DNA from: Rubellimicrobium rubrum
GTDB taxonomy: Bacteria > Pseudomonadota > Alphaproteobacteria > Rhodobacterales > Rhodobacteraceae
DNA length: 59,027 nucleotides
Direction: 5' to 3'
Assembly (NCBI RefSeq): GCF_006152115.1
Contig: NZ_VDFU01000026.1
Location: forward strand, 1 to 59,027
How positions within the stretch are numbered: position 1 is the stretch's first letter; each line of letters starts with the position of its first letter. The notes below the pieces were generated by a model. That model searched no databases. It saw only the letters and a program-made list of their open reading frames with translations, and was not told the origin of the DNA. The translations under genes and the position numbers were made by a program. Of the stretch, positions 1 to 7,786 are shown piece after piece.

Positions 1-456
1 GCCCCCGCCGACGGCTGAGACCACACCCATGACCCCCGGGGCATACATCTCAGCCACAGGCCACGCGGCCCCACCTCGCCGGGGGGCCGCCCAGAAACCA
101 ACATCGTCAGGCAAGCAGACCATGTGGCACGACATCCGGCAGCGTCTTGATATTTACGATCGGGTCGGCGCATCCGACATGGCCTTGGCCGAGGCGGCGG
201 ATCGCCTTACCCAGCCCAGCGCCTGCGGAGCTGCCGTGGCGGAGTTGGCGGCCGGGCACTCGGCCGCTGGATGGCGCCACGGGATCCCGTGTCCCCAACG
301 CCCGGATCGGCCGTGACCGGGCGAAAGGGTCGTCCCGACCTTGTCCCAGGCGCTCTCAAAGCCCGCAAGGATGGGTACCCTGCGGCGGGATCGGCCGCAC
401 TTGCTGCTTCCAGGCCTCGCATCGGACAGCTGGCTGGAGGCCCGGGGGTCAGTGTC
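1..456. other. left-edge region without a firm gene
   Basis: No recognisable protein family was found here on either strand. One reading frame at 122-316 (+) starts ATG-TGG-CAC and would encode about 64 residues. Its first half (LDIYDRV, MALAEAADRL) looks protein-like, but its end is arginine/proline-rich and it overlaps possible upstream starts of the tonB frame. I treat it as a weak candidate only. Confidence 0.3.
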
Positions 457-1488
457 ATGGAGCGACCGCTCCGTGTGAGCGTGGCGGGTGCGGCGCCGAC
501 GTTGCGCCACCGAGCGAACTCGCGGGCCACGGCATCGATCATGTCGGCGTCGGCCGCGGGCCACGTGGCGGTCTTGGCGTGGCTCCTCGCCAGCTGGGGC
601 GGCGCGCCGGAGCCTTTCGATATCGAGGTGACCGAGGTGACGGCGGTGTCCGAGGCAGAGTACGTCCGGGCCGTCGCCGCGGGCATGGTGCCCGTAGCCG
701 CGACGCCGGTCGAGGCGGTCGAACGCATCGAGGCGGCGAGCGCGACCCAACGGCTGGGCAGCGCGTCCGAGGAGCTGCTCGCCGGCACACTGGAGCCTGC
801 AAGGGCGCAACCTGCGCGGTCCGTTCCGCCGGCCAGAGTCGAGCCCCGGCCCGTCGCGCCTGCGGCAAGGGCCGACCGCGCGACTGCCATGACGGCCGAG
901 CCGGGCGTCCCCGCCTCGTCAGCCGCGCCTCGGGTGACCCCGGCCCAACCCTTGGAGCCTTCGCGAAGCGCCGCGAACGTGGTGGTCTCGGAGGTCATCG
1001 AAGCCCTGCCCGAGGAGCCCCGCCCGACCGAGGTCGATGCGGCCCCGCGCCCGCCGGAGCGCCCCAGTAACCTGACCTCGGAACCTGAGCCCGACCGGCA
1101 AGTGGCCCAGCCGGTCCCTGTTCAAGGGAATGCGGATGTCGAGATGCCCCAAGGTACGCAGGCGGGGCAGGCCGACGGCACGGCCTCACGGCAGGCGCAA
1201 GCGGCCCAAGCCGAGGCTCAGGCCAGCGCGGCCGCTGCCAGCTATCCGGCCCAGGTCATGCAGCGCTTGTCCCGTACCCGGCGCGATCGTATCCGCGAGG
1301 CGGGGACGGCGGTCATCTCGTTCACTGTGGCGGACGATGGCGGCCTTGCGGCGCTTGCCGTGGCCCAGGGCTCCGGTATTCCGGTGGTCGACCAGGCAGG
1401 CTTGGCCCTCGTGCAGCGGGCGGCTCCATTCCCGGTTCCTCCGGCCGGTGCACAGCGCAGCTTCTCGTTCCAGTTCACCGGCAACTGA
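457..1488 (+). CDS. tonB: TonB family energy-transducing protein
   Basis: This protein couples inner-membrane proton motive force to TonB-dependent outer-membrane receptors. From the start chosen here it is 343 residues. A short hydrophobic anchor (VAVLAWLLASWGG) is followed by a long Pro/Ala/Glu-rich periplasmic stretch that includes a Gln/Ala-rich section (QAQAAQAEAQASAAAA). The final ~80 residues are a TonB C-terminal domain, beginning near YPAQVMQRLSRTRR and carrying VISFTVADDGGL and AAPFPVPP. The start is uncertain: the frame is open from 271, and ATGs at 457 and 541 are possible. The one at 541 sits directly before the membrane segment, as is usual for TonB, while 457 has only a distant GGAGG. 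The gene converges on the siderophore operon, its stop lying 22 bases from that of the ATPase gene, which fits a role in siderophore uptake. No ExbB/ExbD gene is visible. Confidence 0.82.
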   Translation: MERPLRVSVAGAAPTLRHRANSRATASIMSASAAGHVAVLAWLLASWGGAPEPFDIEVTEVTAVSEAEYVRAVAAGMVPVAATPVEAVERIEAASATQRLGSASEELLAGTLEPARAQPARSVPPARVEPRPVAPAARADRATAMTAEPGVPASSAAPRVTPAQPLEPSRSAANVVVSEVIEALPEEPRPTEVDAAPRPPERPSNLTSEPEPDRQVAQPVPVQGNADVEMPQGTQAGQADGTASRQAQAAQAEAQASAAAASYPAQVMQRLSRTRRDRIREAGTAVISFTVADDGGLAALAVAQGSGIPVVDQAGLALVQRAAPFPVPPAGAQRSFSFQFTGN

Positions 1489-1509
1489 CGGAAGTGCGAC
1501 CGCGCCCAG

Positions 1510-2292
1510 TCAACCTTCGCGGAGAGGAATCACGAGGGGCGTGCCTGTCTCGGGATCGGGAATGACCCGCGCTTCGAGGTCGAAGACCCTGCGGATAGTG
1601 TCCGATGTGACTACCTCGCCAGGCGCCCCCATGGCCAGGATTTGTCCCTCCCGCATCGCCACGAGGTGGTCGGCGTAGCGGCAGGCCAGCCCGATGTCGT
1701 GGAGAACCATCACGACCGTGCGGCCAAGGTCGCGGTTGAGGCGGCGCACCAGCGACAGAACCTCGATCTGGTGGCGCAGGTCCAGGAAGGTCGTGGGCTC
1801 GTCGAGCAGCAGGAGCGGCGTGTCCTGCGCGAGCGCCATCGCGATCCAGACCCGCTGGCGCTGTCCGCCCGACAGTTCCTCGACTCGCAGACCTGCAAGG
1901 TCGGCGGTGCCCGTCGCGGCCAGCGCGGCTTCCACTGCGGCCTCGTCGGCCACCGACCACTGCCGAAAGGCGCCCTGGTGCGGAGAGCGTCCCCGTGCCA
2001 CGAGGTCGGCTACCGCGATCCCTTCGGGTGCGATGGGGGTCTGCGGCAGGAGGCCCAGGACCCGAGCGACCTCGCGGGTGGGTTGGCGGGCGATGGCCTT
2101 GCCATCGAGCGTCACCGCACCCGCGCTGGGAGCCAGCAGACGCGCCAGGGCACGCAGCAACGTGGACTTGCCGCAGGCATTGGGACCGATGATGACCGTG
2201 ACGCGGCCATCAGGAACTGCCAGCGACAGGTCCTCCACAACGGTCCGGCCGCCGTACCCCAAGGTGACATCGCGCGCTTCAAGCCGACTCAC
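1510..2292 (-). CDS. iron-siderophore ABC transporter ATP-binding protein (FecE/FepC type)
   Basis: This is the cytoplasmic ATPase that powers ferric-siderophore import through the two permeases encoded upstream. It has 260 residues, the normal length for the family. Walker A is GPNACGKST, the Q-loop region is LGLLPQTPI, the ABC signature is LSGGQRQR, Walker B is LLLLDEPTTFLD and the switch histidine is in VLHD. The GTG start at 2292 overlaps the TGA of the upstream permease by four bases (GTGA), which implies translational coupling. It is the last gene of the operon. The general family is certain; the siderophore class transported cannot be read from the sequence. Confidence 0.93.
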   Translation of the reverse strand: MSRLEARDVTLGYGGRTVVEDLSLAVPDGRVTVIIGPNACGKSTLLRALARLLAPSAGAVTLDGKAIARQPTREVARVLGLLPQTPIAPEGIAVADLVARGRSPHQGAFRQWSVADEAAVEAALAATGTADLAGLRVEELSGGQRQRVWIAMALAQDTPLLLLDEPTTFLDLRHQIEVLSLVRRLNRDLGRTVVMVLHDIGLACRYADHLVAMREGQILAMGAPGEVVTSDTIRRVFDLEARVIPDPETGTPLVIPLREG

Positions 2293-3323
2293 AGAGTTCC
2301 TTTCCGGATCTGGATGGCGAGGAGCCACAGGAGGTAAGGCGCCCCCAGGAGGGCGGTGAAAAGGCCTGCCGGCAATTGCATCGGTGCGACGACCGTCCGC
2401 CCGGACAGGTCGGCCGCCACGAGCAGTGCCGCCCCGATCAGCGCGGCCGGCCCCAGAGCCGGGCCCGGGCCGCCCGCGATCCGCCGGCCGAGGGGTCCGG
2501 CCACCAGGGCCACGAAGGCCACGGGCCCGCAGGCTGACACAGCCACCGCGGCCAGCAGCACCGCCGTGATCGCCGTGGCGATCCGCACCGCCCCAACCCG
2601 CACCCCCAGACCCGCCGCTGTGTCCTCTCCCAGGCCAAGGTGGTCGAGCGAGCGCCCGAGCCCAAGCGCCACGGGCCCCAGGACCGCAAGGCCGATGCCG
2701 CTGACTGCGACGTGACTCCAGAGCCGCGAATTCAGCGAGCCGGTCAGCCATTGGGTCGCCGCCGCCGCTTCGAAGATGTCCCCCCGCGTCATCAGGAGGT
2801 CAATCCCGGCCCAGAAGGTGAAGCCCACTCCGATCCCAACGAGGACCACGCGCCAGATCCGGAAGCCGCCGCGCCAGGACAGGAGACCGACCAGGGCTGC
2901 CGCCAAAAGGCCTCCCCCGACGGCCCCGGCCGTGACCCAATCGCCCGATCCGACAAGGACGATGGTCGCGACCGCCCCCAGACCTGCCCCTTGCGTGAAG
3001 CCCAGGAGGTCCGGCGAGGCAAGCGGATTGCGCGCCAGCGATTGAAGCATCGCGCCCGAAAGACCGAAGCAGGCCCCTGCGAAGGCGCCGGTCAGAATGC
3101 GGGGTGCCCGCAGCGTCGTCACGACAAAGGCTCCGTCGCCGTCGCCGAACACGGCCTGCCAGACTTGCCCGAGGTTCAGCGAGTAATCCCCGAGGCAGAG
3201 CGAGGCCCCCATCAGCGCCACGAGGGCGAGCGCCAGCCCTGCGCTGGCCATCACGCCCCTGCGGGCCAGTCGGAGCGACCATCGCCCGCGACGCCAGACG
3301 ATATGGGACGCGACCTCCGTCAC
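2289..3323 (-). CDS. iron-siderophore ABC transporter permease (FecCD family, second subunit)
   Basis: This is an inner-membrane permease of the FecCD/BtuC family, 344 residues, and should form a heterodimer with the permease encoded just upstream. Family hallmarks are SGAMLQSLARNPLASPDLLG near the N-terminal third, the coupling region GEDTAAGLGV, and GPVAFVALVAGPLGRRIAG before the last helices. The open frame runs far upstream, but only as a shadow of the first permease. The GTG at 3323 overlaps the preceding TGA by four bases and begins VTEVASHIVW, so it is the natural start. Confidence 0.92.
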   Translation of the reverse strand: MTEVASHIVWRRGRWSLRLARRGVMASAGLALALVALMGASLCLGDYSLNLGQVWQAVFGDGDGAFVVTTLRAPRILTGAFAGACFGLSGAMLQSLARNPLASPDLLGFTQGAGLGAVATIVLVGSGDWVTAGAVGGGLLAAALVGLLSWRGGFRIWRVVLVGIGVGFTFWAGIDLLMTRGDIFEAAAATQWLTGSLNSRLWSHVAVSGIGLAVLGPVALGLGRSLDHLGLGEDTAAGLGVRVGAVRIATAITAVLLAAVAVSACGPVAFVALVAGPLGRRIAGGPGPALGPAALIGAALLVAADLSGRTVVAPMQLPAGLFTALLGAPYLLWLLAIQIRKGTL

Positions 3324-4366
3324 GGCTGCATGATCCGCAGGTGTCGGACCACCCAGACAAAGGCTGGGCCGCCGACCAGGCCGGTCATGATCCCCACCTG
3401 CACCTCGCCCGGGGGCAGGATGACCCGGCCCAGCACGTCGGCCCCCAGGAGAACGACTGGCCCCAGGACGGCCCCAGCGAGCACGCCGAGCCTCTGGTCC
3501 GGGCCCACGACGCCGCGTGCGAGGTGGGGCACGACAAGGCCGACGAAGGAGATGGGTCCGGCCACCGCCACTGCCGCGCCGCAGAGCAGCGTGACCGCCA
3601 AGAGCGTGCCCGCCCGTGCGAGGCCGAGCCGCACGCCCAGTGCCCGCGCGGTGTCGTCCCCGAGCGCGACGGCATTCAGCGCCGTTCCTGCCCATAGTGC
3701 TAGCACAAGGCCCGCCGCGAAGGCTGGAAGGATCGGCAGCAGCGATGCCCGTTCCGTTCCGGCGAGGGATCCCACCACCCAGAACCGATAGACCTGCAGC
3801 GTTTCCTGGCTGACCAGGAGGACTGCCGAGACCAGGGCAAGCAGGAGGGCCGTCAGTGCTGCCCCCGCCAGAGCGAGCCGCACCGGCGTTGCGGCTCCGC
3901 GCCCCAGCGATCCCAGCGCATAGACCAGCGCCGCCACTCCGCCCGCCCCGGCGAAAGCGAACCAGACAAGTTCGCCCGGACCTGTCACGCCGCCGACCCA
4001 GATCGCCAGCACCACCGCCAGGGAGGCGCCCGCGTTGACCCCTAGCAGCCCGGGATCGGCCAGCGGGTTGCGGGTGATTCCTTGCATCAGCACGCCCGAT
4101 ACCCCCAGGGATGCCCCGACGAGGATCCCCGCCAGCATCCGCGGCAGCCGAAGGTCCAGCACGACGAGATGGTCGCTCACCGCGCGGTCGGGCTGGACAA
4201 GCGCATCCAGCACAGTCCCCGGCGGGATGGGACGTGCGCCCACCGCGAGTGCTGCCACAACCACCAAGAGGGCTACCGCCGCCAGCCCCAGGACGCGGCC
4301 GATGCGGCCCGCACCGAGCCGACGCGGTGAGGAGAGGCTGCGTCCCCGCGACGCGGTCGCGGTCAC
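3320..4366 (-). CDS. iron-siderophore ABC transporter permease (FecCD family, first subunit)
   Basis: A 348-residue FecCD/BtuC-type permease. It has a hydrophobic first helix (LGLAAVALLVVVAALAVG), the conserved block SGVLMQGITRNPLADPGLLG, the cytoplasmic coupling segment DDTARALGVRLG and GPISFVGLVVPHLAR. The GTG start at 4366 shares four bases (GTGA) with the stop of the 167-residue gene before it. The longer open frame that continues upstream reads an arginine/cysteine-rich shadow of that gene and is not used. With the ATPase and the binding protein it forms a complete ferric-siderophore importer. Confidence 0.92.
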   Translation of the reverse strand: MTATASRGRSLSSPRRLGAGRIGRVLGLAAVALLVVVAALAVGARPIPPGTVLDALVQPDRAVSDHLVVLDLRLPRMLAGILVGASLGVSGVLMQGITRNPLADPGLLGVNAGASLAVVLAIWVGGVTGPGELVWFAFAGAGGVAALVYALGSLGRGAATPVRLALAGAALTALLLALVSAVLLVSQETLQVYRFWVVGSLAGTERASLLPILPAFAAGLVLALWAGTALNAVALGDDTARALGVRLGLARAGTLLAVTLLCGAAVAVAGPISFVGLVVPHLARGVVGPDQRLGVLAGAVLGPVVLLGADVLGRVILPPGEVQVGIMTGLVGGPAFVWVVRHLRIMQP

Positions 4367-4866
4367 GTCGCCAGATCCCAGCCGGCTGCAGGGCCGGCGT
4401 CGCCCAGCCTTCGCCCACGGCAGCCGACACCATCGGCAGAGGGAGTCGGTCGCGCCCAAGCATGTGCCTGGCGCGTTTCGCACGACGGCGCCGCAAGGTC
4501 GTGATCCTCGATGTCGAACGCACACCGTTCCTTGGCGAGGTTCAGCGCCTGAAACGTCGAGAACTTCGGGAGCGGCCCTCCTTCGAATGGCTCGTCCATC
4601 AAGGCGGGGCCGCCTCCCGACCGCTGCTCCGAGATGATCCCGGGCCCGCTCTGCTCATTTACGAACTCATCACGGTCGGGCGGAACGGCGTCCCTTTGCG
4701 TGACACCCGAGGGGACCGGAACGCCCTGCTCGTAGGGCTGCACCGCGATGATGCGCCTGGACGCTGGCTCGATCGTCACCGGATCGCGCTCGGTCTGAAG
4801 CGTGACTAGGAGCTTCTGCGCTGGCGCAGGAATGGCGAGGGCGATCGGATCACGCAGGGCGGTCAC
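4363..4866 (-). CDS. hypothetical protein embedded in the siderophore operon
   Basis: A 167-residue product between the binding-protein and permease genes. Its GTG start (4866) overlaps the stop of the binding protein by four bases, and its TGA overlaps the GTG of the first permease in the same way. It sits therefore in an unbroken translationally coupled chain. Most codons end in G or C, as in neighbouring real genes. I see no signal peptide, membrane segment or known motif. The middle (FSTFQALNLAKERCAFDIED) looks globular, while the last ~35 residues are Arg/Gly-rich and contain two cysteines. Siderophore ABC operons do not normally carry a gene here. A role in siderophore handling or transporter assembly is possible from position alone. 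Confidence 0.55.
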   Translation of the reverse strand: MTALRDPIALAIPAPAQKLLVTLQTERDPVTIEPASRRIIAVQPYEQGVPVPSGVTQRDAVPPDRDEFVNEQSGPGIISEQRSGGGPALMDEPFEGGPLPKFSTFQALNLAKERCAFDIEDHDLAAPSCETRQAHAWARPTPSADGVGCRGRRLGDAGPAAGWDLAT

Positions 4867-5870
4867 TCCGTGAGGCCGGCAGCTACCGACTCGGGGACCA
4901 GGGTGGCGGGGTCGCCGTCCGCCGCCGCCTCCAGCATCGGCACGAGGCGGTCGAGCGCGTAAGGCAGGGACAGCAGGGACGCAAAGGAAAAGGCCCCGCT
5001 CAGAACCTCGTCGGCATAGATCTCGCGGCCTTCCTCATGGGCTCGTAGGCTCTTGCGGAGCGGCATGGCGATAAGGCCCGGCAAATCGCCTTGATCCACG
5101 AGCCACAGCAGCACATCGGCGTCGAGAGCCGACGGATCCTCGTTCGAGAAGGTGGCGTAGAAGGAGTCCCCGGTTCCGCCGGCGTCAATCGCTGGCGGTG
5201 TCACGAACCCCATCTGCGCGAGGAGCTGGGCCCGGGGATCGGCCGAACGATAGGCCGAGGGCGTCCCGTTCCAGTAGGTCGCGACAGCGGCGGTCAGGCC
5301 CTGCCATTCGGGATGGTCTGCAGCAATAGCAGCAAGACGGTTCTCGATGGCCGCGACCTGCGCCTCCGCTTCCTCCGACCGGCCCACCACGCGCGCCATG
5401 GTGCGGATGCGAACGTTCCAGGGTGTCGAGTAGTCGCCGTGCTGTGTCTCGGAGGCGATGACCGGCGCAACCTGCGACAGGAGCGCGTAATCCTCGGCCG
5501 TGATGCCCGAATAGATGGCGAGGATCAGGTCCGGCTGCAGTGCGGCGATCTGCTCGATGTTGAGATCGCCCTCAATCAACTCGAAGCTCGCGTCGCCCAG
5601 CGCCTCCTGCGCCCATGGCCAGGTGCCCAGGGGGTAGTCCCCGTACCAGTTGCGCTGCGCCACCGGCACGATCCCCAGGGCGAGAAGATCGTCCTGCCCG
5701 CCATAGTCGAGCGACACGATCCGCTCGGGCTCGGCCTCGACCACGGTAGTGCCGAAGCGATGCTCGAAGCTCTGGGGAAAGTCTTGGGCCAGGGCCTGCA
5801 GGGGAAGGAAGGCCGCGGCCACGGCTGACAGTCGAAGGGTCATCGGAAAGTGTCCAAGATCAGAAGTCAT
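4863..5870 (-). CDS. iron-siderophore ABC transporter substrate-binding protein (FecB/FhuD type)
   Basis: This is the periplasmic binding protein (335 residues) that hands ferric siderophore to the FecCD permeases. An N-terminal export signal (LSAVAAAFLPLQALAQ) is followed by the characteristic RIVSLDYGGQDDLLALGIVPVA of the TroA/FecB fold, then DLNIEQIAALQPDLILA. The start at 5870 is an ATG sharing four bases (ATGA) with the stop of the FhuF-like gene. A second ATG at 5843 lies closer to the signal peptide and cannot be excluded. In operon order it follows the reductase gene and precedes the 167-residue unknown. Confidence 0.92.
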   Translation of the reverse strand: MTSDLGHFPMTLRLSAVAAAFLPLQALAQDFPQSFEHRFGTTVVEAEPERIVSLDYGGQDDLLALGIVPVAQRNWYGDYPLGTWPWAQEALGDASFELIEGDLNIEQIAALQPDLILAIYSGITAEDYALLSQVAPVIASETQHGDYSTPWNVRIRTMARVVGRSEEAEAQVAAIENRLAAIAADHPEWQGLTAAVATYWNGTPSAYRSADPRAQLLAQMGFVTPPAIDAGGTGDSFYATFSNEDPSALDADVLLWLVDQGDLPGLIAMPLRKSLRAHEEGREIYADEVLSGAFSFASLLSLPYALDRLVPMLEAAADGDPATLVPESVAAGLTE

Positions 5871-6616
5871 GCGGCCTCGGGGCGGGTGGCGAGCCAATCG
5901 CGCAGGATCGTGTCACGGCTGGCCGGGTCGCGCAGAACGCAGGTCGAGCAGGTGGCGCCGCCCGCGGTGGTGTAGTAGCGGCAGCAGCCACCCCGTGCCC
6001 GGAACCATTCCCTCACGCAGCGCCCGTCAGGGCGACGAGCCTCGACCTCGAAGAAGCCCCATTGCCGGTTGAACAGGGGGGTGGTCCGGTCGTCCAAGAT
6101 CCCCCGCGCAAGCGCCATGCCCGCAACCGCATCGCCTCGGCGCCGACCGGCCTCGAGGCAGGCCTGCGCCACGGAGTCGGTGACGATCCGCCAGAGCGCC
6201 CGCGCCCCGAGGCCGCTGGCCTTCGCAAGGGCGGCGACAAGCGGTCCATGCAGTTCCGCGATCATCGTGGCGGCATTTGACCGTCCAGCATCGGGCGAGC
6301 CGGCAATCTCGACGCGGTAGGTCAGGACGGGCGTGCTCGTTGCGCCCTCAACCCATGTGGCCCAGGCCAGGTCGAGGTGAACCTCCGAGGCTTTGGGCCA
6401 GGCAATGCCGGCCAGATCGGGAGCCCCGGTAAGGATCGCCGCTATGACCTCGGCCGACACGCCGCCCAGAAGGACCGCCGCCGCAGTCCTTTCGTCCATC
6501 CCTGCCCAAAGCTCCCCGTGCTCGTGCAGCCAAGACCCCAGGACAGCAGAATCCTCCGCAAGTTCAGTGAACCGGACAGGGACTCGGGATGGAGAGGCGG
6601 GCAGTTGAGGAGGCAT
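5867..6616 (-). CDS. FhuF-like siderophore-iron reductase ([2Fe-2S] protein)
   Basis: First gene of the iron operon, 249 residues. FhuF-family proteins reduce ferric siderophores in the cytoplasm so that iron is released. The diagnostic C-terminal cysteine cluster is present: CC-x10-C-x2-C in CCRYYTTAGGATCSTC, about 30 residues from the end. The upstream half contains a globular region with LNRQWGFF-like sequence (LFNRQWGFFEVEAR) typical of ferric iron reductases. The ATG at 6616 is preferred. The frame opens further upstream at a TTG, but that TTG belongs to a TTGACA promoter hexamer. Expression probably rises under iron limitation through the box at 6649-6663. Confidence 0.85.
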   Translation of the reverse strand: MPPQLPASPSRVPVRFTELAEDSAVLGSWLHEHGELWAGMDERTAAAVLLGGVSAEVIAAILTGAPDLAGIAWPKASEVHLDLAWATWVEGATSTPVLTYRVEIAGSPDAGRSNAATMIAELHGPLVAALAKASGLGARALWRIVTDSVAQACLEAGRRRGDAVAGMALARGILDDRTTPLFNRQWGFFEVEARRPDGRCVREWFRARGGCCRYYTTAGGATCSTCVLRDPASRDTILRDWLATRPEAA

Positions 6617-6648
6617 GGCAAAACAGTCCGGGTGAAGCTCCCTATGAC

Positions 6649-6663
6649 TGAGTTTTTTGGTCA
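6649..6663 (-). promoter_or_regulatory. candidate iron-responsive operator (IRO box, TGA-N9-TCA)
   Basis: On the minus strand the sequence is TGACCAAAAAACTCA, an exact TGA-N9-TCA element with an A-rich centre. It lies 32 bases before the chosen ATG of the FhuF-like gene, directly downstream of a TTGACA hexamer. TGA-N9-TCA is the consensus of the RirA-type iron-responsive operator in Rhizobiales and Rhodobacterales. Binding here would block the promoter of the siderophore operon when iron is sufficient. Confidence 0.6.
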
Positions 6664-6667
6664 GCCA

Positions 6668-6673
6668 TGTCAA
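6668..6673 (-). promoter_or_regulatory. candidate -35 hexamer TTGACA of the siderophore operon
   Basis: A perfect TTGACA on the minus strand, set in locally AT-rich DNA (AACTATATTGACATGG) unlike the surrounding GC-rich sequence. The matching -10 element is weak (around CAGTCATAG, 17 bases on). The IRO-like box falls between the two elements. Confidence 0.5.
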
Positions 6674-7218
6674 TATAGTTTACAAGAACCGTCGGATATC
6701 GAGATCGGGTCTGATCGGTGCCTGTGCGTGGCTCGACCTTGGGCCGGGTTTGTTCCCTGTCTTGGCGGTTGCTGCAGCTTTCAGAACCTGAGATTGAACG
6801 TTGAGGGCCATGGCGAGCCCCTTGCGCCTGATGAGGGCTGCGATGGCTTGGCGGCGCTCTGGCTGTGACTAGGAGCACCAAGGCGAGGGCGGGCATCCAG
6901 GGTGCGGGGCGCTGGGTGCCCTTGTTCTCGTGCTTCGTTCAGGCACCCTTTTGAGGCTGCTGCCGTGCAGAACAGGTTGCCATGCCATGACCTCTTGGGG
7001 ACGCGTGCGCGACTGGGGTTCGGGACAGCCTGCGTGGCGTGCCCTTCAGCGGCTAGCAGCCGGGGGGCAACTGGACGGGACGGCATGTCGCATTGCGCCA
7101 CCGTGGCCTCGGGAAGGGTGCGCCGAGACTACGCCCAACCCGACATACTGGAATGCGCCCTCATCCGTATCAACTCGACCGGCAAGCGCAGCCTGGTGTT
7201 CGGAGGGGCGCCGTTGCC
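6674..7218. other. intergenic region without a recognised gene
   Basis: About 545 bases upstream of the siderophore operon and downstream of the small dehydrogenase partner gene. Open frames exist on both strands, but none has a familiar motif, a ribosome site or steady codon bias. A minus-strand stretch near 6690-6870 (ERRQAIAALIRRKGLAMALN) looks faintly like the end of an eroded gene, but I cannot assign it. Confidence 0.4.
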
Positions 7219-7767
7219 TCAGGCGCGATGCTGTGGGTCCGTTCTCGTTGCGCTCGGGGCGTGGTGCCTCCGTCGTGCCCGCAGTCCCGCATAAGCCAGG
7301 GCGGCGAGGCCGACGGTTACGGCGGCCTTCGTGACCAAGGCCTGTCGGTCGTGCCTCCAGGCCGAACGGATGCCCATCTCGGCGGGGATGTTCGGAACCT
7401 TGCCGCGCGCAAGATCCGTCAGGACTCCTTCGACCACATTCACCCGGTCGGCCCCCAGGAGCATCAACCAGTGGGTCCAGTCGGATTCGCTGTATCGGAA
7501 CGCGACGCGGCGCATCGTCCCGCTCAGCCCACTCGGCGGGGTCGAGGTGCCGACCACTGCGGGAAGCCGGTTATGCTCGATGGAGCGAAGCACCTCCACG
7601 TCGAGCCGTTGCTGGGTCGGCCGGTCCCACGTCTTCGCCGGCCCGGAGTCGTCCTCGCGCCTGCGATAAGGGTAGGTCGGGTCGTTGCGGGGGTCGGCAT
7701 CCACGCCCCAGCCCGTCACCGTGGCGGGATCGATGGCTTGCGGCCAGGTCAGGTACGTCGACGTCAT
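7219..7767 (-). CDS. conserved hypothetical protein downstream of the zinc dehydrogenase
   Basis: A 182-residue protein of unknown function. It starts MTSTYLTWPQAIDPA. The AGGAGG ribosome site lies six bases before the ATG at 7767, which favours this start over the ATG at 7773. The N-terminal part is rich in charged and Trp/Pro residues (PYRRREDDSGPAKTWDRP). The C-terminal ~40 residues contain a single hydrophobic segment (AAVTVGLAALAYAGLRARR), which suggests a tail-anchored or peripheral membrane protein. Only 19 bases separate it from the dehydrogenase gene, so the two are probably co-transcribed. Confidence 0.75.
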   Translation of the reverse strand: MTSTYLTWPQAIDPATVTGWGVDADPRNDPTYPYRRREDDSGPAKTWDRPTQQRLDVEVLRSIEHNRLPAVVGTSTPPSGLSGTMRRVAFRYSESDWTHWLMLLGADRVNVVEGVLTDLARGKVPNIPAEMGIRSAWRHDRQALVTKAAVTVGLAALAYAGLRARRRHHAPSATRTDPQHRA

Positions 7768-7786
7768 GGCCATCCTCCTATGTTGC

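Noticed and set aside
147-1070. Long Arg/Gly/Cys-rich open frame over the tonB region
   Set aside because: It is a shadow of the tonB frame in high-GC DNA: its composition is implausible and the TonB C-terminal domain is clear in the other frame.
2640-3791. 383-codon plus-strand frame opposite the permeases
   Set aside because: Low-complexity Arg/Pro/Glu content without motifs; both permeases are unambiguous on the other strand.
3324-4523. Upstream extension of the second permease to a 744-residue protein
   Set aside because: The extra part is the shadow of the first permease gene; a coupled GTG at 3323 gives the normal family length.
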